From positions 1-24,300 of IMG/VR virus record IMGVR_UViG_3300042456_000439: a DNA stretch of 24,300 nt; one strand, 5' to 3'. The first letter of the stretch is position 1. Each line of letters opens with the position of its first letter. Made by a program: the position numbers and the translations under genes. Below are positions 7,952 to 14,058 of the stretch, in pieces. Under the pieces are notes generated by a model. That model was not told the origin of the DNA. It made no database searches and saw only the letters and a list, made by a program, of their open reading frames with translations. Source of the stretch: a virus.

Positions 7952-8930
7952 TGAACTAGAACAGTTTTACAAGAAAAAGTTTTATTTCAGCTATAGTGGC
8001 ATTAATAAGCTTTTGTTTTCACCGGTTATGTTTTACAATCATTATGTTTTAAATCAGAGAGAGGACAGTACTGACGCGCATCTTGTAGGAGGGCGCGTCC
8101 TTCACTGTCTCTTATTTGAGCCTGACAAGTATGATGATTACTTTATATCCATGCCGGGGAAATTCCCTACTGATAGCCAAAGAAAAATAATTGACAGTAT
8201 TTTCAAATATCATTTGGTAGTTGGAAATAATACATTAACTTTGGGAGACTACTCACAAGAGATACTCACACATCTACTCACAGCAAATCTTTATCAAACA
8301 CTCAAGACAGATCAACAAAGACTTGACAAGATTCTGACACCAGAAAACATTGAGTATTTTGCTTTTCTTAAACTTAGTCTAGACAAAACAACAGTAGATC
8401 AACCTACTTTGGATGGCTGCAAGGTTGCCGTTGAAGTACTGAGAAGTAATAAAGATGTGAGAGCTTTATTACAGCTAGACAAAGATGAAGCAGATGAAAG
8501 TATCCAAGCTTACAATGAGTTGCACATTAAAGCTGAGCTTGAAGATTTACCTTTTGGTTTTCATGGTGTTCTTGATAATGTAGTTGTTGATTACAATTCA
8601 AAAACTCTATTTATCAATGACTTAAAGACACTTGGTAAATCAATACAAGACTTTCCGGACTCAGTTGAGTACTATAGATACTGGATTCAAGCAGTAATTT
8701 ACAGTATTCTTGCAAAAAGAAAGTTCAATGTTGATGATGATTGGAATATACAGATTACATTTATAGTGATTGATAAGTATAACCAAGTTTATCCTTACCA
8801 AGTTTCTTCAGAAACACTAGTTAAATGGGAAAAAGACTTTGCAGACATAATCCAGAAAGTAAAATGGCATTATGAAAACAAAAGATATGACTTACCATAT
8901 GAGCTAGCATTAGGTAATGTAAAATTGTAA
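7926..8930 (+). CDS. PD-(D/E)XK exonuclease, RecE/Cas4-like
   Basis: This 334-residue nuclease has FSYSGINKLLFSP (21-33), then GRVLHCLLFEP (56-66), the Gly-x-x-x-His and Glu helix typical of RecE-like phage exonucleases. The core follows: D217 in HGVLDNVVVD and D232-L-K234 in INDLKT form the D...D-x-K active site. The helix YYRYWIQAVIYS after it matches the conserved QxxxY helix. Expected role: 5'-3' resection of dsDNA for recombination, or host DNA breakdown. ATG 7926 is used because the TGATG at 7949-7953 opens a frame that closes at once. The first coding part contains an unusually GC-rich inverted repeat (8073-8099). Confidence 0.8.
   Translation: MIQTLIGSDELEQFYKKKFYFSYSGINKLLFSPVMFYNHYVLNQREDSTDAHLVGGRVLHCLLFEPDKYDDYFISMPGKFPTDSQRKIIDSIFKYHLVVGNNTLTLGDYSQEILTHLLTANLYQTLKTDQQRLDKILTPENIEYFAFLKLSLDKTTVDQPTLDGCKVAVEVLRSNKDVRALLQLDKDEADESIQAYNELHIKAELEDLPFGFHGVLDNVVVDYNSKTLFINDLKTLGKSIQDFPDSVEYYRYWIQAVIYSILAKRKFNVDDDWNIQITFIVIDKYNQVYPYQVSSETLVKWEKDFADIIQKVKWHYENKRYDLPYELALGNVKL
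8073..8099. repeat. GC-rich 7-bp perfect inverted repeat inside the exonuclease gene
   Basis: GACGCGC (8073-8079) and GCGCGTC (8093-8099) are exact inverted copies around a 13-base spacer. They carry four CpG dinucleotides in DNA that is otherwise AT-rich and poor in GCGC. They encode parts of the segment TDAHLVGGRVLH that leads into the conserved nuclease helix. Confidence 0.8.
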
Positions 8931-8935
8931 ATGTT

Positions 8936-9508
8936 ATGGCAATAAATGCGCTTTATAGAAAGTATTTTCAAAAGTCTAAGATATTCTTGTATCCACTCTT
9001 AGGCATTAAAAAAGGTAACATAGTACCATCTGAAACTTATTTAAGTTGGAATGATAGCTATGGTCCCGAGGATGCAAAATTAATATGTGTTTATGACTCA
9101 GATTACACAAGTACTTTTCTAAACTTTGAAGAGAATGTTTTGCTTAAGCATAACAGACTTTGTGATCATGTAAGACTAAATCCTAATCTTACAGTATGCA
9201 CATTTGATTTTTCTGATTTAAAAGATGATTGGATGTTGTTCATAGATGGCAAGTACAGCCAGATGAATGACTTAATAAAGCGCAAAATTTTAACTTATTT
9301 TGAAAAGAATAGTGGAAACTATGTTTATATACAAAGCTACTTGTATCCTAAAAAACATATGAGCAAGTATGCTGAGCTATTAGATGTGCCCATAGATTTA
9401 TTAGAATCTGTTGGGGAACTCTGTGATAAGCCTGATCTAGAAAAAGAAAAATTATTGATTGAGGTGGCAGATTTGGAAAATATTAACAATTCTAGATTAT
9501 CTTTGTAA
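8936..9508 (+). CDS. Hypothetical protein
   Basis: This 190-residue protein starts MAINALYRKYFQKSKIFLYP five bases after the exonuclease stop. An ATG at 8931 closes immediately, which fixes the start at 8936. The sequence is rich in Tyr, Leu, Lys and Asp, with segments like YLSWNDSYGPEDAKLICVYDSDY and a helical acidic end. I recognise no family, membrane segment or catalytic motif. Its place directly after the exonuclease suggests a role in DNA processing. A possible promoter for the next gene lies within its last codons. Confidence 0.6.
   Translation: MAINALYRKYFQKSKIFLYPLLGIKKGNIVPSETYLSWNDSYGPEDAKLICVYDSDYTSTFLNFEENVLLKHNRLCDHVRLNPNLTVCTFDFSDLKDDWMLFIDGKYSQMNDLIKRKILTYFEKNSGNYVYIQSYLYPKKHMSKYAELLDVPIDLLESVGELCDKPDLEKEKLLIEVADLENINNSRLSL
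9472..9505 (+). promoter_or_regulatory. Possible Bacteroidota-type promoter for the 129-aa gene
   Basis: TTTG (9472-9475) and TATCTTTG (9498-9505) match the -33 TTTG and -7 TAnnTTTG elements of Bacteroides promoters. The 22-base spacing is slightly longer than the usual about 20. A start near 9510 would leave a leader of about 15 bases before the ATG at 9526. Short AT-rich elements like these occur by chance, so this is tentative. Confidence 0.3.
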
Positions 9509-9525
9509 AATTAAAACCAATTAAA

Positions 9526-9915
9526 ATGAGTGAAAACACAATGATGCTTGTCCAGGCTACATGGAATGAAAAACAAACTTTTAGATTAATCCCTATTGCA
9601 GATGCATGTCCTTATGTAGAATGTATCTTTGATCCAGACACAAAAGTGTTTGTAATTATCTCTAAACTTTCTAAAACAACATTACATATGTTGCCTAAGT
9701 TAGATGATAATGGTGATCCAATTGCTGTTAAAAGTGCAAGACCTAACGGAAGAACTTTTAGAGAAGAGAGACACAAGATTGAAGTATTCCAAGAATTCTA
9801 TGTAGAAGATAAAACTGCTATGGAAGAAATTATCAAGTTGTTTGCATTTAATGCAAAGAAATTTGATTACAAAAAGTTCTTAGGAACTGAGAAACCTGAA
9901 GAGGCTGCTGTTTAG
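9526..9915 (+). CDS. Hypothetical protein, probably a single-gene unit
   Basis: This 129-residue soluble protein (MSENTMMLVQATWNEKQTFRL...) has alternating hydrophobic strands in its first half (PYVECIFDPDTKVFVIISKL). A basic middle (VKSARPNGRTFREERHK) and a helical C-terminal half ending KPEEAAV follow. I recognise no family. It is preceded by a possible promoter and followed within 21 bases by a strong terminator, suggesting separate and perhaps abundant expression. The stop is a double TAG TAG. Confidence 0.6.
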   Translation: MSENTMMLVQATWNEKQTFRLIPIADACPYVECIFDPDTKVFVIISKLSKTTLHMLPKLDDNGDPIAVKSARPNGRTFREERHKIEVFQEFYVEDKTAMEEIIKLFAFNAKKFDYKKFLGTEKPEEAAV

Positions 9916-9935
9916 TAGTTTTAAGTTAACCGGGA

Positions 9936-9963
9936 GGGAGGCTTTAACTAGTCTCCCTTTTTT
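9936..9963 (+). terminator. Rho-independent terminator after the 129-aa gene
   Basis: GGGAGGC (9936-9942) pairs with GTCTCCC (9951-9957), including one G-T wobble, and TTTTTT follows (9958-9963). The loop contains AACTAG and TTAACT. The latter is complementary to AGTTAA at 9924-9929 just upstream. The rest of the 90-base gap (9964-10005) shows no further structure that I can support. Confidence 0.85.
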
Positions 9964-10005
9964 ATTAATCATAACGGGGGAACAGCTTAACTGAACAAGT
10001 CTAAT

Positions 10006-10239
10006 ATGGGAGATATAGAATACGGACGTTGTGATGTATGTAGGTTAGCTGATAATCTAATTAGAACTTATTATTACTTTCCAATTAAGTGTGAATGTTG
10101 TGGGCCGGTACATCATGAATATGTAAGGCACTGTATAAACTGTACACCGGAAATGCCTGCAGAAACAAATGTACATTTAAAAACTAAAAAATTACTTGAT
10201 CCAATTCATGAAGGTTTATTTAAAAAAGTAAAAAGATGA
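10006..10239 (+). CDS. Small zinc-ribbon-like protein
   Basis: This 77-residue protein has three CxxC pairs: C9-C12, C29-C32 (with an extra C31) and C43-C46, plus H36 and H37. That is enough for one or two structural zinc sites. A basic C-terminal end (LKTKKLLDPIHEGLFKKVKR) would suit nucleic-acid contact. Its TGA overlaps the DNA polymerase ATG (ATGA at 10236-10239), so the two are translationally coupled. It may be a polymerase accessory or a transcription-type zinc ribbon; the exact family is not recognised. Confidence 0.65.
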   Translation: MGDIEYGRCDVCRLADNLIRTYYYFPIKCECCGPVHHEYVRHCINCTPEMPAETNVHLKTKKLLDPIHEGLFKKVKR

Positions 10240-12143
10240 GTAGTACTAGGACCCATTACGTCATGGATTATGAAACACTTGCCAATTGTTTTTTGGCTGT
10301 GTTTGAGGACATTAAGACTGAGCATCAAGAAGTATTTGTTATTCATGAGTCACAGAATGATATTGTACCTTTCTTAACTTTCTTAATGCAAAATATTAAT
10401 AGAGAAGAATGGCATGTTAGCTTTAATGGTTTAGGATTTGACAGTCAAATTACTCAACACTTTTTAGCTAATGGTCATCAGCTATTAGAAATGAATGGAC
10501 AAGACATTGCAAGATTTATCTATGATAAAGCACAAGATGTTATCCGGAGACAGAATGAAGGTGAGTTCTTAGAATTTAGTCCAAGAGATATTAAAATCAG
10601 ACAGGTTGATGTATTTAAACTGAATCACTGGGATAATCCAGCTAAGAGATCTAGTTTAAAGTGGATTCAGTTCAGTATGGATTGGAAGAATATCATTGAC
10701 ATGCCTATACACCACAGTACTGATGTGGTAGAAGAACAGATTCCGGAGATTATCAAATATTGTATTAATGATGTTAAGTCTACTAAACAGATTATGATGC
10801 TAAGTAAAGAGCAGATTAATCTTAGAAAAGCTTTAACAGAAGAATATAACATTGATTTATTCTCTGCATCTGAGCCAAGAATATCTAAAGAATTATTCCT
10901 GCATTTCCTGAGCAAACAAACTGGTATCAAGAAGTATGACCTTAGACAAATGAGAACTCATAGGCCTAAGATTACTGTTAATGATATCATACTACCTTAT
11001 ATAGAGTTTAAGACAGCTACATTCCAGAACCTGTTGAGAAAATTTAGAGAGGTAGAAATTTACCCGGGAGAAACTAAAGGAGGCTTTAAGTATTCTGTAC
11101 AGTATAAAGGAGTTAAAACAGATTATGGTCTTGGTGGTATTCATGGTGCCCGCAGTAGTAAGGTTTATCAATCTAATACAGACATGGTTATCATGACAAG
11201 TGATGTTACCAGTTTTTATCCTAATCTTGCTATTAGAAATAAATGGGCCCCGGGGCATTTACCAAAAGAAGAATTCTGTGCTCTGTATGAATGGTTCTTT
11301 GAAGAAAGAAAGAAGATACCAAAGAAAGATCCTAAGAATTATGTGTATAAGATCATATTGAATTCAACTTATGGTTTATCCAATGATGCTAATGCATTCC
11401 TGTATGATCCTGAATTCACTATGAGGATTACTATTAATGGTCAGCTTAGTTTAACTATGTTGTATGAGATGATTTGTGAAGAGATTCCGGGAGCTGTACC
11501 ACTAATGCAAAATACAGATGGTCTTGAGACTATGATTCCAAGAGAGTATGTAGATAAGTATATGGAGATTTGTGCCCGGTGGGAGAAGCTTACCAACTTA
11601 CAATTGGAACATGATACCTATTCTAAGATTGTACTAGGTGATGTGAATAATTATATTGCTGTTACTGAAGATGGGAAGTCAAAGTGTAAAGGTAGATTTG
11701 AGTATAAAGACTTAGCTCTTCATAAAAACAAGAGCTTCTTAATTATACCTAAAGCTCTACATGCATATTTTGTAGATGGTATTGAGCCGGAAAAGTTTCT
11801 GGCAGATAACCAAAACATATTTGACTATTGTGGAGGAGTTAAGATTAAAGGTGATTGGAAGTTTATTGACCACAGTATTGTAGATGGAGAATTTATTAAG
11901 AAAGATTTGCAACATACTATAAGGTATTTTATCTCTGAGACCGGCAGTAAGATTATTAAGACTAACCTGTTGGACGGTAGAGAAATACAAATAGAATCTG
12001 GTCCATGGATGCAGACAGTATTCATAGACTATGTAGAAAAACCATTTTCTGATTATAAGATAAATACAAAGTTCTATCTGGAAAAGATTAAGAAAGAGAT
12101 AGAAGGATTAGAACCTAATAGAAACCAATTAAGTCTATTTTAA
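10236..12143 (+). CDS. Family B DNA polymerase with 3'-5' exonuclease domain
   Basis: This 635-residue replicative polymerase is short for family B. The proofreading exonuclease is visible as Exo I MDYETL (D11, E13), Exo II FNGLGFDSQ (N64, D69) and Exo III KYCINDVK (Y175, D179). The polymerase site is visible as motif A DVTSFYPN (D323), motif B KIILNSTYG (K372, N376, Y379, G380) and motif C QNTDGLE (D428). Motif C has Asn where many family members have the first Asp of DTD, but keeps the metal-binding Asp. The last residues, NQLSLF, match the bacterial beta-clamp binding consensus QL(S/D)LF. It is coupled to the zinc-ribbon gene by ATGA and followed one base later by the DUF932-like gene. Confidence 0.9.
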   Translation: MSSTRTHYVMDYETLANCFLAVFEDIKTEHQEVFVIHESQNDIVPFLTFLMQNINREEWHVSFNGLGFDSQITQHFLANGHQLLEMNGQDIARFIYDKAQDVIRRQNEGEFLEFSPRDIKIRQVDVFKLNHWDNPAKRSSLKWIQFSMDWKNIIDMPIHHSTDVVEEQIPEIIKYCINDVKSTKQIMMLSKEQINLRKALTEEYNIDLFSASEPRISKELFLHFLSKQTGIKKYDLRQMRTHRPKITVNDIILPYIEFKTATFQNLLRKFREVEIYPGETKGGFKYSVQYKGVKTDYGLGGIHGARSSKVYQSNTDMVIMTSDVTSFYPNLAIRNKWAPGHLPKEEFCALYEWFFEERKKIPKKDPKNYVYKIILNSTYGLSNDANAFLYDPEFTMRITINGQLSLTMLYEMICEEIPGAVPLMQNTDGLETMIPREYVDKYMEICARWEKLTNLQLEHDTYSKIVLGDVNNYIAVTEDGKSKCKGRFEYKDLALHKNKSFLIIPKALHAYFVDGIEPEKFLADNQNIFDYCGGVKIKGDWKFIDHSIVDGEFIKKDLQHTIRYFISETGSKIIKTNLLDGREIQIESGPWMQTVFIDYVEKPFSDYKINTKFYLEKIKKEIEGLEPNRNQLSLF

Positions 12144-12144
12144 A

Positions 12145-13368
12145 ATGCCAAAAAGAATTCAAAACACAACAAAGGCACAACTAATAAGTGTGCCTTTACC
12201 AGTTCATGGTACTAGTTATACTGTAATTAGTCACCAATTTGTTATTGATTATGCATATCAAGCCCTAGCTAATGCAGGATTTGGAATTGTAGAAGAGGAA
12301 TACAGATGCAATGCTGATGGACAAATAGCTCAAGGAATTTATAAACTTAATTATAATAATGACCCTGAGTTGTCAATGATGTTTGCTTGGACAAACAGTT
12401 ATAATAAACAAGTAAAGTTTAAATGTGTAGTTGGTGGTTATATTAATACTTCCGGAACAGTAATGACATCCGGAGATATTGGAACATGGTCTAGAAAACA
12501 CACAGGCTCTGCTGATACTGAAACTAAAGATACTATTGATACTCAGATTAAGAATGCTCACATGTATTATGACCAACTAGTAGCTGATAAAGCTGCTATG
12601 GAGGGAATAAGCTTGAACAGAAGAAGGCAAGCACAGCTTTTGGGTATCTTATTTGCTGAATATCAGATACTTACAACAGAACAAGCTAGTGTAATTAGAC
12701 AAGAAATGGATAAGCCAAGTAATGTCTTTGCTGATACTAATAGTCTCTGGGCTTTCTATAATTATGCAACTATTGCTTTGCAGTATTCTCATCCAAGAAC
12801 ATGGATGGAGGACCAAAGAATCTTGCATTATTTTATCAATACTGTTATTGCTCAAAGTAAGCCGGCTCCTGTGGCGGTAGAAGAAGAACCGGAAGTGGAA
12901 GAGGAAGTAGCAGTAGTAGTTGATCCTTTGTATGTTGTTCCTAATCAAACTAATATCTTAGATCAGATTGCAGAAGTAGAAATGCAACTACCTGATAATC
13001 AAGTGGTGCAAGAAGAGGTAGAAATAGATACTTCTCTGCACCAGTTAGATGAAATCATTCTAGATACTAATGAAGCTGACTTAGATTCAATGATTGTACC
13101 TGAAGAACAACTTGAAGTACTTGAAGAAGAACCTGAAGATACATTTCAGCAAGATGATGTAGTTCATTATACTGATCCTGCAGGTAATACATTTGAGGCT
13201 CCAATAGTTACTGATGAATTTGCTTTGGAAGATAATCTAGAAGAAGCTAACTTTGATACATTAGAAACTGAAGAAGAAAAAGTAGAAGACAGTTTATCTG
13301 ATTTTGATTTAGATTTTGTTACTGATGATTCTGAAGAAGATGAGGATGATATTCCTGACTTCTTCTAA
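12145..13368 (+). CDS. DUF932-like protein with long acidic SSB-like tail
   Basis: This 407-residue protein has an N-terminal body (about 1-235). That part contains FVIDYAYQALANAGFGI, MMFAWTNSYNKQVKF, WSRKHTGSAD, LNRRRQAQLLGIL and LWAFYNYATIALQ. This set resembles phage DUF932 proteins, sometimes seen next to replication genes. From about residue 235 on, the chain is dominated by Glu, Asp and Val. It ends EEDEDDIPDFF, very close to the DDDIPF tip of bacterial SSB. It begins one base after the polymerase stop and is the last gene before the 13411 terminator. The DUF932 call is moderate; the tail is directly visible. It could recruit SSB-binding host proteins to the phage replisome. Confidence 0.6.
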   Translation: MPKRIQNTTKAQLISVPLPVHGTSYTVISHQFVIDYAYQALANAGFGIVEEEYRCNADGQIAQGIYKLNYNNDPELSMMFAWTNSYNKQVKFKCVVGGYINTSGTVMTSGDIGTWSRKHTGSADTETKDTIDTQIKNAHMYYDQLVADKAAMEGISLNRRRQAQLLGILFAEYQILTTEQASVIRQEMDKPSNVFADTNSLWAFYNYATIALQYSHPRTWMEDQRILHYFINTVIAQSKPAPVAVEEEPEVEEEVAVVVDPLYVVPNQTNILDQIAEVEMQLPDNQVVQEEVEIDTSLHQLDEIILDTNEADLDSMIVPEEQLEVLEEEPEDTFQQDDVVHYTDPAGNTFEAPIVTDEFALEDNLEEANFDTLETEEEKVEDSLSDFDLDFVTDDSEEDEDDIPDFF

Positions 13369-13370
13369 AG

Positions 13371-13394
13371 AACCTGGCCTGAGAAGGCGGGGTT
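13371..13394 (+). other. Two-step hairpin with GAGA tetraloop
   Basis: AACC (13371-13374) pairs with GGTT (13391-13394), and GCCT (13377-13380) pairs with AGGC (13385-13388). The two stems enclose a T-G wobble and a G-G mismatch, and the GAGA loop (13381-13384) is of GNRA type. It lies between the DUF932-like stop and the terminator and has no U-tract, so it is not itself a terminator. Confidence 0.55.
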
Positions 13395-13410
13395 AAACAA
13401 TTATCAACTA

Positions 13411-13440
13411 GGGGATGCAGAAATGTGTCCCCTTTTTTTT
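13411..13440 (+). terminator. Rho-independent terminator with GAAA tetraloop
   Basis: GGGGATGCA (13411-13419) pairs with TGTGTCCCC (13424-13432) through nine pairs, two of them G-T wobbles. The loop is GAAA (13420-13423), and a run of nine Ts follows. AACTAG overlaps the 5' edge (13406-13411). Confidence 0.9.
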
Positions 13441-13452
13441 TAAATTTACAGT

Positions 13453-13860
13453 ATGGAAAAACAACTAAAAGCAGTTCAAATCTTTCATGAAGCATTTGGA
13501 CAAGAGAATGGAAAATGGCCAAGACCATTAGAGTCAGATGAATATCTGTTAAGACATACTCTAATGAAAGAAGAGAATGATGAGTACTTACAAGCATGTG
13601 CAGAAAACTCTTTAGTTGAGATTGCAGATGCATTAGGTGATCAGTTATACATTCTGTGTGGTACTATACTTAAACATGGTATGCAACACATAATAACAGA
13701 TGTATTTGATGAGATTCAAGCAAGTAACATGAGTAAACTTGGTGAAGACGGGAAACCTATTCTAAGAGAAGATGGTAAAATACTTAAAGGTCCCGGATTC
13801 TTCAGACCAAACTTAAGTAAATTTATTAAAGTTGATAAAGATGCATCCAATAACATTTAG
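13453..13860 (+). CDS. MazG-like / phosphoribosyl-ATP pyrophosphohydrolase-like enzyme
   Basis: This 135-residue all-alpha protein has the metal-binding pattern of the MazG superfamily. KEENDEY (39-45) supplies the first Glu cluster and EIADALGDQLY (56-66) the second acidic cluster. The helix DVFDEIQASNMSKLG (83-97) is typical of phage members. These enzymes hydrolyse nucleoside triphosphates to monophosphate and pyrophosphate. In phages they may adjust dNTP pools or remove non-canonical nucleotides; MazG-type activity on ppGpp has also been proposed. The ATG lies 12 bases after the terminator T-run, so any promoter must overlap the terminator or be read through. The stop is TAG. Confidence 0.8.
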   Translation: MEKQLKAVQIFHEAFGQENGKWPRPLESDEYLLRHTLMKEENDEYLQACAENSLVEIADALGDQLYILCGTILKHGMQHIITDVFDEIQASNMSKLGEDGKPILREDGKILKGPGFFRPNLSKFIKVDKDASNNI

Positions 13861-14017
13861 AAAAGCAATGATTGAGGCCTACATGGCTGGAGCAGAAGCA
13901 ATGGCAAGTGGAGATATTGATATCCCTAATAAAAAAGATGCCAAAGATTGGTATGATAATGAATACGGAGTTGCACCAAAAGAAGAGTGTGACTGCTGTG
14001 AAGAAAATGATGATTAA
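13841..14017 (+). CDS. Small hypothetical protein (58 aa)
   Basis: The frame is open from a TTG at 13832, but the ATG at 13841 (MHPITFRKAMIEAYMAG...) is the natural start. It overlaps the MazG-like gene by 20 bases. The product has an N-terminal amphipathic helix (FRKAMIEAYMAGAEAMASG) and an acidic, cysteine-containing end (EECDCCEENDD). The three clustered cysteines could bind a metal. I recognise no family. It is the last rightward gene before the convergence point. Confidence 0.55.
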   Translation: MHPITFRKAMIEAYMAGAEAMASGDIDIPNKKDAKDWYDNEYGVAPKEECDCCEENDD

Positions 14018-14020
14018 CTA

Positions 14021-14050
14021 GGGGAGCTGTAATGGCTCCCCTTTTTTTTT
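14021..14050 (+). terminator. Rho-independent terminator at the convergence point
   Basis: GGGGAGCT (14021-14028) pairs with GGCTCCCC (14034-14041), with one wobble and the loop GTAAT, and nine Ts follow (14042-14050). AACTAG overlaps its 5' edge (14016-14021). It stops rightward transcripts before they run into the leftward giant genes. Read leftward the hairpin has no U-tract, so it would be weak in that direction. Confidence 0.9.
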
Positions 14051-14058
14051 CTCACCGG

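Noticed and set aside
13832-13840. TTG start for the 58-residue protein
   Set aside because: An ATG three codons later serves better, and the extra residues add nothing.
14018-14058. Bidirectional terminator between the convergent blocks
   Set aside because: The T-run is only on the rightward side. Read leftward, the hairpin is followed by TAGTTAATC, which is not a U-tract.
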